This document shows positions 47,116 through 55,554 of a DNA stretch of 64,000 nucleotides, piece by piece; within the stretch, counting starts at the first letter, position 1, and each line of letters starts with the position of its first letter. Source of the stretch: Novosphingobium hassiacum (lineage in GTDB: Bacteria; Pseudomonadota; Alphaproteobacteria; Sphingomonadales; Sphingomonadaceae); contig NZ_JACICY010000001.1 in assembly GCF_014196055.1 (NCBI RefSeq), forward strand, positions 758,203 to 822,202, in the 5' to 3' direction. The translations under genes were made by a program, and so were the position numbers. Under the pieces are notes generated by a model. The model searched no databases and had not been told where the DNA came from. It saw only the letters and a list, made by a program, of their open reading frames with translations.

Positions 47116-47610
47116 ATGGCCACACCTCCGTTTCGTCGACAGTCCCCGATCCACATCAGCCATTGCACGCTGGCGGCGAGCTTCGATTTCCTGGGGGATC
47201 GCTGGTCCCTGCTGATCCTGCGCAGCGCCCTGTTCGGCGTGCGTCGATATGACGATTTCCACACCGAGATCGGAATTCCGCGGACCGTGCTGGCCGACCG
47301 GCTCAAGCGCCTCATCGCTTCGGGGCTGATGACCCAGCAGGACTACAAGGCGGACGGCAGCCGGCCCCGGAAGGAATACTGCCTCACCGAGATGGGCGAG
47401 GCGCTTCGCCTGCCGTTCCTGGCCATGCGCGAGTGGTCCGATCACTGGGTTGGCCAGGGCCGCACACCGCCCATGAGACTGGTGCGCCCGTCCGACGGTT
47501 CGGAAATCCACGTCGCCTTTGTCGATGACAAGGGCCGCATCGTCCCTCCGGATGACTTGGCCGCCCGCTTCGAGGACTGGGCCCCTCATGCGAGGGATAG
47601 TGCGGAATAG
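47116..47610 (+). CDS. HxlR-family transcriptional regulator
   Basis: The protein has 164 residues from the ATG at 47116 (MATPPFRRQSPIHISHCTLA); the frame upstream is ignored. The winged-helix core is FLGDRWSLLILRSALFGVRR, YDDFHTEIGIPRTVLADRLK, ASGLMTQQDY, with a Cys (SHCTLA) near the N-terminus as in redox- or electrophile-sensing HxlR proteins. It is divergent from the MAPEG group and probably controls it. Confidence 0.88.
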   Translation: MATPPFRRQSPIHISHCTLAASFDFLGDRWSLLILRSALFGVRRYDDFHTEIGIPRTVLADRLKRLIASGLMTQQDYKADGSRPRKEYCLTEMGEALRLPFLAMREWSDHWVGQGRTPPMRLVRPSDGSEIHVAFVDDKGRIVPPDDLAARFEDWAPHARDSAE

Positions 47611-47665
47611 CGGGCAATTGCCCTCCCGGCATAAGTCACAAACGGGTGCAGCGGAGGACCTTTCT

Positions 47666-47904
47666 GGCACCATGGCGTTGATGGCAGTTACGCACCACGG
47701 CACGGATGGAATCTTGCCGGAGCGCTTGCAGGCCAGTGCCTTCGCCTGGCCCGAAGCGGCGGCGTTGCGGCTTACGGATATTTCAAAGTGAAAACGCTCA
47801 AGCAGGTCAGAATTGAGGCCAGCTTCCATGTTCTGGCGGACAACTTCAAAAGGCTGGTTGCCATCCACCGCCTCCGGACAATGATCGCAGCAATCTCGAC
47901 CTAA
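47666..47904 (+). pseudogene. Transposase C-terminal remnant (IS1182-like)
   Basis: The segment 47788-47904 reads VKTLKQVRIEASFHVLADNF, then KRLVAIHRL and a stop, very like the end of IS1182-type DDE transposases (LKxVRTEMSLHVLAYNLKR). A short piece upstream at about 47666, GTMALMAVTHH, resembles the GTIKxWMGATHF block that precedes it. The two are in different frames and the rest of the gene and both terminal repeats are missing. A small palindrome (47896-47911) covers the stop codon. Confidence 0.45.
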
Positions 47905-48086
47905 AGGTCGACGCCCAACCTTCGCGCCGCTCCACAATCATGGCCATTCCAATATGGGCTCGGTTTTACAAAGCCATCGCAATTAAGAATGACCGGCTAC
48001 GCCGAAAGCCGTTTTTTCTGAATCGGCGGAAAAGGCTCTGGCCGATATTGCGCGCGGCTCGGTGACCACCGCAGCGCTGGGCTACC

Positions 48087-48126
48087 AGCCTCTCCTCTGC
48101 ACGCCCTTGCGAAGAAGAGGCTTTTT
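48087..48126 (+). terminator. Weak hairpin with T run
   Basis: The arms agcctct (48087-48093) and agaggct (48116-48122) are followed by five T residues (48122-48126). The 22-base loop is long and no expressed gene lies just upstream, so this is only a possible terminator or a repeat fragment. Confidence 0.22.
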
Positions 48127-48223
48127 GCTGTGCCGCGATTTGCTGGGTGCCTGCCTTTGCAGGGGTGCTTGGCAGATCTGGCCAAGATTGTGTCACAGGC
48201 TCACCGGTTTGCCGGAAGTGTCA

Positions 48224-48248
48224 CATAAGGCCGGATTTGCCACTTATG
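48224..48248. promoter_or_regulatory. Dyad upstream of TBDR gene
   Basis: The arms cataag (48224-48229) and cttatg (48243-48248) are separated by 13 bases. Two related blocks, ccggtttgcc and ccggatttgcc, overlap it. It lies about 90 bases before the receptor start and may be a regulator site or a promoter element. No matching regulator is identified. Confidence 0.25.
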
Positions 48249-48337
48249 ATCAATTGGAAATTCGCCGTCCGATATAGCCTCTGCTCGGTGGTTTGCAGCT
48301 TTGTAAGGGCAGAGGTGCAGCTGATGGGGGACAACGC

Positions 48338-50689
48338 ATGAGCAAGCACATTCGCGAAAACTTGGTCGCAGGGAGCGCGTTGATCGCGTTCGTCACCGCG
48401 ATGCCCGCCTTTGCGCAGGACACCGCAAAGTCGCAATCCGCCGCAGAAGCAGACCAGAGCGGCGAGATCGTGGTTACGGCCACCCGCAAGAACGAAGTGC
48501 TGAGCAAGGTGCCGATCAGCGTGAGCGCTTTCAGCACCGAAACGCTCGACAAGCGCGGCGTGCGCGATTTCGCCGACGTGATCCGCCAGACGCCGGGTAT
48601 CGTGTTCGAACAGACCAACACGACGACCAATATCGCCATCCGTGGCATCAACTCATCCGTCGGCGCATCGACCACCGGCATCTATATTGACGATACGCCG
48701 ATCCAGGTGCGCGCGCTCGGCTATTCGGGTGGCAACGTCTATCCGGTGATCTTCGATCTGGAACGCATCGAAGTGCTGCGCGGTCCGCAGGGCACGCTGT
48801 TTGGCGCGGGATCGCAGGGGGGCACGATCCGCTTCCTGACGCCGCAGCCTGATGCAACGAAGACATCGGGCCGCGTGCGCTCGGAAGTGGCGACGACCGA
48901 AAACGGCGGCATGAGCTATGAACTGGGCGGCGCCATCGGCGTGCCATTGGTGCCCGATACCCTGGCCGTGCGGGCCAGCGCCTATTACCGGCGCGATGGC
49001 GGCTGGGTGGACCGGGTCCGGTTCGAGGACAAGCAGGTGATCGACAAAGACGCCAACCGCATCGACTCCTTCGTTGGTCGCGTGGCTGTGGGGTGGACCC
49101 CGACGCCCGACCTGACGATTACGCCCTCGGTCGTCTACCAACGGATCAAGAACAACGACAGCCCGGAAAGCTGGGACAATATCCAGCGTGACCCGGCATC
49201 GCCAAACGCCGCATTTTCGGATTACGAAAATGGCGTGTTCCTGAATGGCAACCGCGTACGCGAAAACGGCAATGACCGGTTCGTGCTGCCATCGCTGAAC
49301 ATAAAGTATGCGCTGGGCGGGGCAGACCTGATCGCTATCGGATCGTATTTTGACCGGCGGCAGACTTTCCGGGCCGACTATACACTCTTCGATCAGAGCC
49401 TGTTTACCGGCATCACCCTACCCCTCATCCCCAACCAGGCCGCGTTTTCGGACTTCGTGAACACGCAGAAGAACTGGACCGGCGAATTGCGCCTGCAATC
49501 GACGGCGACTGACAGCCCGATCACATGGGTGGTTGGCGGCTTCTTCCAGGATGCAAAACAGGTTTCGATCCAGACGGTCGATGACCGCTTCTTCTACCAG
49601 TATGCGCCGTTCCTTGTTGGAGTTCTCCCGCCACTTGTCGATGGCAGGTTGATCTATGATCAGGCCACCAGTTCCAAGGACCGGCAGTATGCGGTGTTTG
49701 GCCAAGTGGGCTTCAAACCGGTGGACCGACTCACGCTGACGCTCGGCCTGCGCTACGGCCGTACCGAGTTCTCGATCAACTCCTTTGCGCAAGGGCCGGT
49801 CGTTGGACCGCCGGTCACCGATATCGGTGGGCAGAAGGAAAGCCCGTTCACGCCCAAGTTCGGCATCGATTTCCAGATCGATCCGCGCACGCTGGTCTAT
49901 GCCTCTGTGGCAAAGGGCTTCCGCCCCGGCGGCTACAACCCGCAAGTGGGCCTGCCCTGCGGCGGCGAGCTTGGGAGCATCGGCTATCCCAACGGACGGC
50001 CGACGCTGTACAATTCCGACTCAGTATGGAGCTATGAGCTCGGCGTGAAGACACGCATGGCGGGCGGGCGCGTTGGCGTGCAGGGCAGCGTCTACCAGAT
50101 CGACTGGACCGACATCCAGCAGGCGGTGGCGCTCAATTCCTGCGGGTTCCAGTTCACCGGCAATCTGGGCAAGGCGCGCAGCCGCGGCTTCGATCTGCAG
50201 TTCGATGCGAAGGTCACCGACCAGTTCAGCGTACAGGCGGAAATCGGCTATACCAACGCAAAGTTCCTGCAGACCTTCGCCGGCGGCCCGAGCGCCGTGG
50301 TGCCGCTGGTCACCGCCGGCAACCATGTCCTGTCGCCGCCGTGGACGATCTCCCTGCATGGCCAGTACGATATCCCGCTGGGCGAGCACACCGGCTATAT
50401 CCGCAGCGACTACGATTACCGTTCGGAACAGACCGACCTGACGCCGGGCATCGATCCGCGCAACGGCGGCGCTGACCGAACCTTGACCAACCCGCCTGCA
50501 CTGAACCAGTGGTCGGCGCGTGCCGGTTATCGCTTCAATGGGGTGGACGTCTCGGTCTTCGTCAACAACATCCTGGACAGTTCGGTGTGGCAGGGGCGGC
50601 GTTCGCGCGACAATGGCGCGGCCACGATCTACCGCTCGCACGTGATCCGGCCGCGTACTTTCGGCCTGACAGCGGGGTACACGTTCTGA
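48338..50689 (+). CDS. TonB-dependent receptor
   Basis: The protein has 783 residues from the ATG at 48338 (MSKHIRENLVAGSALIAFVT). The signal peptide ends MPAFAQ, the TonB-box-like segment is GEIVVTATRKNE, the plug has NIAIRGINSSVGAS and LERIEVLRGPQGTLFGAGSQ, and the barrel ends TFGLTAGYTF. It is the full-length relative of the partial receptor at the window start, sharing GYNP..GLPCGG, SDSVWSYELG and NLGKARSRGFD. Its stop overlaps the following amidohydrolase start (TGATG), so uptake and hydrolysis are coupled. Confidence 0.95.
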   Translation: MSKHIRENLVAGSALIAFVTAMPAFAQDTAKSQSAAEADQSGEIVVTATRKNEVLSKVPISVSAFSTETLDKRGVRDFADVIRQTPGIVFEQTNTTTNIAIRGINSSVGASTTGIYIDDTPIQVRALGYSGGNVYPVIFDLERIEVLRGPQGTLFGAGSQGGTIRFLTPQPDATKTSGRVRSEVATTENGGMSYELGGAIGVPLVPDTLAVRASAYYRRDGGWVDRVRFEDKQVIDKDANRIDSFVGRVAVGWTPTPDLTITPSVVYQRIKNNDSPESWDNIQRDPASPNAAFSDYENGVFLNGNRVRENGNDRFVLPSLNIKYALGGADLIAIGSYFDRRQTFRADYTLFDQSLFTGITLPLIPNQAAFSDFVNTQKNWTGELRLQSTATDSPITWVVGGFFQDAKQVSIQTVDDRFFYQYAPFLVGVLPPLVDGRLIYDQATSSKDRQYAVFGQVGFKPVDRLTLTLGLRYGRTEFSINSFAQGPVVGPPVTDIGGQKESPFTPKFGIDFQIDPRTLVYASVAKGFRPGGYNPQVGLPCGGELGSIGYPNGRPTLYNSDSVWSYELGVKTRMAGGRVGVQGSVYQIDWTDIQQAVALNSCGFQFTGNLGKARSRGFDLQFDAKVTDQFSVQAEIGYTNAKFLQTFAGGPSAVVPLVTAGNHVLSPPWTISLHGQYDIPLGEHTGYIRSDYDYRSEQTDLTPGIDPRNGGADRTLTNPPALNQWSARAGYRFNGVDVSVFVNNILDSSVWQGRRSRDNGAATIYRSHVIRPRTFGLTAGYTF

Positions 50690-52365
50690 TGTGCCGGGCT
50701 GCGGTCTTGCTGGCGTCAGTATTCGCCGCAGCCCTGCCCGCTGCCGCGGTGGCATCTGCCCCCCCGGCGGACGTGCTGTTTACGAACGCCAAGATCTATA
50801 CGCCGCAAGGCTGGCGCACATCGCTGGCCGTGCGCGATGGGCGGATCATGGCGATCGGGCGCAAGGTGAGGGCGCAGCGCGTGGTCGATCTCAAGGGCCG
50901 CACGGTGATGCCGGGGCTTTACGACATGCACGTCCACCCGGTGCTGCAGGCCAAAGGTGATGAAGGCCGCTGCCGCATTCCGCAGGATGCAGGCGCGGCA
51001 CGCCTGATGGAACTGGTGAGTGCCTGCGTGAAGGCGGCAAAGCCCGGCGAATGGGTGAGCGGCGGACAATGGCAAGCATCGCTGTTGCAGAGCACGCCGA
51101 TCACGGCTGCGACGCTCGATGCTATTTCGCCCGACAATCCGGTGATGCTGTTCGATGTCAGCGGTCACAGCGTCTGGGCCAATTCGCGCGCGCTGGCTGC
51201 AGCAGGCATCGGGGCGGGCACACCAAACCCGGAAGGCGGGATCATCGAACGCGATGAAGCAGGCAAGCCGACCGGCATCCTGCGCGAAACGGCTTCCCGG
51301 CTTGTCACCAGCAAAGTGCCGCCGCAAAGCACCGCCGAGACCGAGCGGCAGCTGGAAAATCATCTGCGCATGCTGGCTGGTTTCGGCGTGGTCGGCTTTG
51401 TCGAGGCGATGGCGTTTCGGCCTGACCTGGAAGTCTATGCGTCGTTGGCTGATCGGGGCGTTTTGAAACAGCGGGTGCAGGCCTGCATCGCTTTTTCCGA
51501 AGCGGGTCGGGCCAATCCGGAATTCGATGCCACAGTAGCCGATCGCAAGACATTTGCGCGCGCCACCTTCAAGGCCGATTGCATCAAGGTCTTCGCCGAT
51601 GGCGTCCCCACGGAGAGCCATACGGGGGCGATGATCGATGATTATCGCGGCGGGCAGCCCAATGCGCCCGCCAAAGGCTTGCTGCTGTTCGAACCGGGGG
51701 CGATGGCGCGCAACGTGGCCGACTGGGACCGGCAGGGCATTACCGTGCTGTTTCATGCCGCCGGAGACCGTGCAGTACGCGCCTCGCTCGATGCGGTGCA
51801 GGCCGCGCGCAAGGCGAATGGCATGGGCGGGCCGATGCATCAGGTTGGCCATTCGACCTTCGTCGACCCGGCCGATCTGCCCCGTTTCAAGGCGCTGAAC
51901 ACGGCGGTGGAATATTCCCCGTATCTGTGGGATCCGCAGCCGATCAACGACGATATCACCAGCGCGGTGGGAACCCCGAGGATCGACCGGGTATGGCCGA
52001 TCCGCGACGGGTTTGACGCAGGTGCGCTGGTGATTGCTGGATCGGACTGGGCAGTGGTGCCTTCGCCCAACCCGTGGATCGGAATCGAAACGGCGGTCAC
52101 CCGGCGCAATCCCGGCGGCGGCGCGCGCACTTTCGGCGCGGCGCAGGCGATCACGCTACAACAAGCGATTGCCATGTTCAGCATCAACGCGGCCCGGCGA
52201 ATGGGTATCGCGGACAAGGCGGGATCGCTGGAGGTCGGAAAAATGGCTGATTTCCTGGTGCTCGATCGCAATCCGTTTTCAGTGCCGATCACGCATGTTC
52301 ATGCCACCCGCGTGCTGGAAACGTGGATCGGCGGCGAACGTGCCCATCACAGCGACCAGGATTGA
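50689..52365 (+). CDS. Exported amidohydrolase (YtcJ-like), second copy
   Basis: The protein has 558 residues from the ATG at 50689. The signal peptide is MCRAAVLLASVFAAALPAAA. The metal HxH is H81/H83 (LYDMHVHPVL), with later histidines in LFHAAGDRAV and QVGHSTFVD and catalytic D453 (AGSDWAVVPSPNPW). It should cleave an amide-like bond in the periplasm. It shares KPGEWVSGG and GIIERDEAGKPTGILRE blocks with the copies at 1167 and 55555, but is the most divergent of the three. It overlaps the PQQ dehydrogenase gene by 26 bases. Confidence 0.9.
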   Translation: MCRAAVLLASVFAAALPAAAVASAPPADVLFTNAKIYTPQGWRTSLAVRDGRIMAIGRKVRAQRVVDLKGRTVMPGLYDMHVHPVLQAKGDEGRCRIPQDAGAARLMELVSACVKAAKPGEWVSGGQWQASLLQSTPITAATLDAISPDNPVMLFDVSGHSVWANSRALAAAGIGAGTPNPEGGIIERDEAGKPTGILRETASRLVTSKVPPQSTAETERQLENHLRMLAGFGVVGFVEAMAFRPDLEVYASLADRGVLKQRVQACIAFSEAGRANPEFDATVADRKTFARATFKADCIKVFADGVPTESHTGAMIDDYRGGQPNAPAKGLLLFEPGAMARNVADWDRQGITVLFHAAGDRAVRASLDAVQAARKANGMGGPMHQVGHSTFVDPADLPRFKALNTAVEYSPYLWDPQPINDDITSAVGTPRIDRVWPIRDGFDAGALVIAGSDWAVVPSPNPWIGIETAVTRRNPGGGARTFGAAQAITLQQAIAMFSINAARRMGIADKAGSLEVGKMADFLVLDRNPFSVPITHVHATRVLETWIGGERAHHSDQD

Positions 52366-54319
52366 TGCCCTGAACCGTGTTGTCAGCCTTGGGATCGTGC
52401 TGTTGATTTCCGGCTGCAGCAAGACCCCGCATCAGCAGCCTGTGCTGGCGTCGAAAGATGTCATGGCTGTTGAGGCGGACGCCACAGGCTGGCCGAGTTA
52501 CGGCGGGCAATCGTCCTCGACCAAGTACTCCGCACTCGATCAGATCAATCGCAGCAATGTGGCAAGGCTGAAGCTGGCCTGGACCTGGCACAGTGGTGAA
52601 GTGGCTGACGGCAGCGACCCGGCGGTGGAATCCACCGTCAGCGAAATGACCCCGATCTATGCCAATGGACGCCTCTATGGCTGCACACCGTTTGGCAGGG
52701 TCGTGGCGATCGATCCGGCTAGCGGGCGCGAGGTGTGGTCGTTCGATCCGAAGAAGCCGCGCAGCGGCAACATGTATCGCCAGAACTACTGCCGCGGCGT
52801 GGCCTATTGGCAGGCTGCCGATCCCGCAGCGCAGAGGCGCGATTGCGGCAGGCGCATCGTCTATGCCGGGCAGAATGCTCAGCTGATGGAGATAGATGCC
52901 AATCGCGGTACCGCCTGCTCGAGCTTTGGCATGGGTGGCAAGGTTGATCTGGCGGCGCTTGACTACAAGGGCGAAGGAAAGCCCGCAAACACCTCACCCC
53001 CAGCAATCTGGGACAATATCATCGTAGTGGGCGTGGCGGTGCAGGACAACATGTACCGCAATTCGCTCGACGGGATTGTGCGCGGTTTCGACGTTGTCAG
53101 CGGGCGAGAGTTGTGGAGCTGGAACCCCATCCCGGCCGATCTTTCACCGGTCACCGGCGCAGCCAATGCCTGGGCGCCGCTGTCGGTCGATGCGAAGCGC
53201 GGCTGGGTATTCGTGCCCACCGGCAGCGCGAGCTGGGATACGCTGGGCGTCAATCGCATCGGGCGAATTCCCGATGCCAACGCCGTGGTTGCGCTGGATA
53301 TGCGCACCGGTCACAAAGTGTGGTCGTACCAGACGGTCCACCATGATCTGTGGGACTACGATCTGCCATCGGCACCGACGCTTGCCACGATAGACCACGC
53401 TGGCCGTGCGACCGAAGCGGTAATTCAGGGCACCAAGACCGGCAACATCTTCGTGCTTGATCGCCAGACCGGGAAGCCGCTGTTTCCGATAGTCGAACGC
53501 ACCGTGCCGCAAAGCGACATGCCTGGCGAGACGGCGGCCCTCACGCAACCCATGCCGGTCCTGCCTCGCCCGGTTACATCGCAGTCCATCTCCGCCGAGG
53601 ATGCCTGGGGGATGGCGTGGTTTGACCAGCGCCATTGTCGCAAACGCATGGCCGCCTTGCGCAACGAAGGCTTGTTCACGCCGCCTTCGACCAAGGGCAG
53701 CGTGCTGCATCCAAGCTTTCTGGGGGGTACCAACTTGGGCGGCATTGCCTATGATCCGGGCAGCGGCCTTGCCGTGGTCAATTCGTCGAACCTAGTCGCC
53801 TCAGTCACGCTCAAGCCGCGGTCGGAATATGTCGAAAGCCGCGACAAGCGCCCCGGCGTGTCAGTCTATGAGATGCAAGGTTCGCCCTATGTGATGCTGC
53901 GCGAGGTGCTGATGTCGCCGCTGGGCGCACCTTGCAATCCACCGCCTTGGGGCCGTCTCACGGCGATAGACATGCGCACCGGCCAGACGCGTTGGCAGGT
54001 GCCGTTCGGGCAGGTGAAATTGCCGAGTGGCGTGATCAGCCCGCCCGAATGGGGCGCACCCAACCAGGGCGGCCCCATCGTCACCCGAGGCGGGCTCGTG
54101 TTCATCGGGGCAAGCCTCGACAGCCGGTTCCGCGCCTATGATACGCAAACTGGGCGCGTGTTGTGGAGCGTGGCCGTTCCAGCGCCAGCAACCGCCACGC
54201 CGATGACCTTCCGCCATACCGACGGGCAGCAATATGTGATCATTTCAGCCGGTGGGCATGGTGGTTTTGGTACGCAGCTGGGCGATGCCATGGTGGCCTA
54301 TGCCCTGCGCGCGCGATAA
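52340..54319 (+). CDS. PQQ-dependent dehydrogenase, lipoprotein form
   Basis: The protein has 659 residues from a GTG at 52340 inside the previous gene; this start gives a lipoprotein signal (VVSLGIVLLISGC). The eight-bladed quinoprotein propeller is evident: WPSYGGQSSSTKYSALDQIN, VVAIDPASGREVWSFDP, WDYDLPSAPTLATIDHAGR, LTAIDMRTGQTRWQVPFGQV, YDTQTGRVLWSV. No CxxCH haem site and no five-helix glucose-dehydrogenase anchor are present, so it resembles stand-alone sugar or alcohol dehydrogenases. It probably oxidises the product of the amidohydrolase in the periplasm. No PQQ synthesis genes are in the window. Confidence 0.88.
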   Translation: MPITATRIDALNRVVSLGIVLLISGCSKTPHQQPVLASKDVMAVEADATGWPSYGGQSSSTKYSALDQINRSNVARLKLAWTWHSGEVADGSDPAVESTVSEMTPIYANGRLYGCTPFGRVVAIDPASGREVWSFDPKKPRSGNMYRQNYCRGVAYWQAADPAAQRRDCGRRIVYAGQNAQLMEIDANRGTACSSFGMGGKVDLAALDYKGEGKPANTSPPAIWDNIIVVGVAVQDNMYRNSLDGIVRGFDVVSGRELWSWNPIPADLSPVTGAANAWAPLSVDAKRGWVFVPTGSASWDTLGVNRIGRIPDANAVVALDMRTGHKVWSYQTVHHDLWDYDLPSAPTLATIDHAGRATEAVIQGTKTGNIFVLDRQTGKPLFPIVERTVPQSDMPGETAALTQPMPVLPRPVTSQSISAEDAWGMAWFDQRHCRKRMAALRNEGLFTPPSTKGSVLHPSFLGGTNLGGIAYDPGSGLAVVNSSNLVASVTLKPRSEYVESRDKRPGVSVYEMQGSPYVMLREVLMSPLGAPCNPPPWGRLTAIDMRTGQTRWQVPFGQVKLPSGVISPPEWGAPNQGGPIVTRGGLVFIGASLDSRFRAYDTQTGRVLWSVAVPAPATATPMTFRHTDGQQYVIISAGGHGGFGTQLGDAMVAYALRAR

Positions 54320-54326
54320 CGACCCG

Positions 54327-55343
54327 TCAGGATCCATCCGAACCTGCATCCCGATAGCGCTTGGGCGTGTGCCCATAATGCCGGGCAAAGCTGCGCACGA
54401 AGCTGGCACTTTCGGAAAAACCCACAGCCAGCGCGATTTCGGCAATATCGCGTTGGCTGTGGCGCAGTAGGCGTGCGGCCGCCGTCATTCGCCGCTCGTG
54501 CACCAGATCGCGCCAGCGCAGGCCATCTACCCGCAGCGCCCGGTTGAGCGTGGCGACCGAAACCCCCAGCGTCATTGCCACGCTTGCAAGCGTGACAGGC
54601 TCATCCAGCGCACTACCTTCCAGCAACCGGCGTACCTCGCGCACAAGACCATGCCTGCGCAGCGGATCGCCGGCGCTACGCTCGAGATGCTCCTCGATAA
54701 TCGGAAACAGCCCCGGATCGATTGCACCACCAGTGCGAGAGAGGAACGACTCTTCGAACGAGAACGAATTGGTCTCCTGATCAAAATAGACCTCGCAGCG
54801 GAACAGGTCACGGTGCAGACGGGCATTGCCTTGCCGGGAATGCTCGAACCGCACTTCGACCAGTTCGAACTCCGGCCCGACAAAGCTGCGGCACAGGTTA
54901 TACATCAGCGCTAGCGAGAATTCTGCATCCTGCCGCCGGTTCTGCAGCGCCTGATCGGTCAGCGCATATTCGAACGTCGCGATCCCCGCGGAAACCGTGA
55001 AGCGGTGGCGCACTGCCTCCTGAATGGCACCCAGATAAGTATCGAAGCCGGTCAACGCAGCGCGCAGCGTAGGCGCACTGAAAAACAGGAAGCTGAGCGC
55101 GCCAAGACTGTCTGCCCCGCCTAGCCTTCCAGCCTGAAGGCCAAGACAGGGATTGCCCGCTCGCTCTGCCGCAGCTTCGAAAAACGCCAGATAATCGGCC
55201 AGTGGCATGATCGCCCGGGTATCGTCGAGGCTCTCGCGCCGGATGTCGCATTCGGCCAGCAGCGGCTCGGGCGGAAAGCCTGCAAGATCCAGGCAATGGA
55301 CGATATGGCGCAAGACTACGACCGAGATCGTCGGCCCGGTCAT
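54327..55343 (-). CDS. AraC-family transcriptional regulator
   Basis: The protein has 338 residues from the ATG at 55343 (MTGPTISVVVLRHIVHCLDL). The N-terminal part matches the arabinose_bd-type domain of OruR/ArgR-like regulators (LLAECDIRRESLDDTRAIMP, ALSFLFFSAPTLRAAL). The C-terminal double helix-turn-helix includes TLASVAMTLGVSVATLNRAL and DIAEIALAVGFSESASFVRS, FARHYGHTPKRYR. It is divergent from the amidohydrolase-deacetylase pair at 55555-58424 and probably activates it. Its stop is 7 bases from the convergent PQQ dehydrogenase stop. Confidence 0.92.
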   Translation of the reverse strand: MTGPTISVVVLRHIVHCLDLAGFPPEPLLAECDIRRESLDDTRAIMPLADYLAFFEAAAERAGNPCLGLQAGRLGGADSLGALSFLFFSAPTLRAALTGFDTYLGAIQEAVRHRFTVSAGIATFEYALTDQALQNRRQDAEFSLALMYNLCRSFVGPEFELVEVRFEHSRQGNARLHRDLFRCEVYFDQETNSFSFEESFLSRTGGAIDPGLFPIIEEHLERSAGDPLRRHGLVREVRRLLEGSALDEPVTLASVAMTLGVSVATLNRALRVDGLRWRDLVHERRMTAAARLLRHSQRDIAEIALAVGFSESASFVRSFARHYGHTPKRYRDAGSDGS

Positions 55344-55402
55344 GCCGCAAATTCGCCAGTTTGCGCAGGGGAACACCGCTTACAGGCCATAGCCTGGCAC
55401 GA

Positions 55403-55483
55403 TTGGCCTTTTGCTTTAGGGATTCAACGCCAAAACAGGAGATTGGCCGCTTTGGCCAAGCCGGTTGACCAACGCATTTGGCC
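55403..55483. promoter_or_regulatory. Cluster of four TTGGCC motifs in divergent promoter
   Basis: The hexamer ttggcc occurs at 55403, 55443, 55452 and 55478 in the 211-base gap between the AraC gene and the amidohydrolase gene. Three carry an upstream A/T (attggcc or tttggcc) and the third lies in the palindrome ttggccaa. AraC regulators bind repeated direct half sites, so this cluster is a plausible target. The hexamer is palindrome-like and GC-rich, so caution is needed. Confidence 0.3.
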
Positions 55484-55554
55484 TAACCTCTGACGGGCGG
55501 CGAATTGATCGCGCAGCCATCCAGCACCTGCTGCTGGCCAAGGGAGCCATCGCC

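Larger units (their letters stand above)
47611..48337. other. Intergenic region with transposase remnant and repeats
   Basis: The 727 bases contain no intact gene. They include a transposase tail (47666-47904), a hairpin with T run (48087-48126), a short REP-like segment around 48140-48180 whose minus strand reads STPAKAGTQ, and a dyad (48224-48248) before the next TBDR gene. Confidence 0.6.

Noticed and set aside
52340..54319. Quinohaemoprotein alcohol dehydrogenase with cytochrome domain
   Set aside because: No CxxCH motif is present and the length ends with the propeller.
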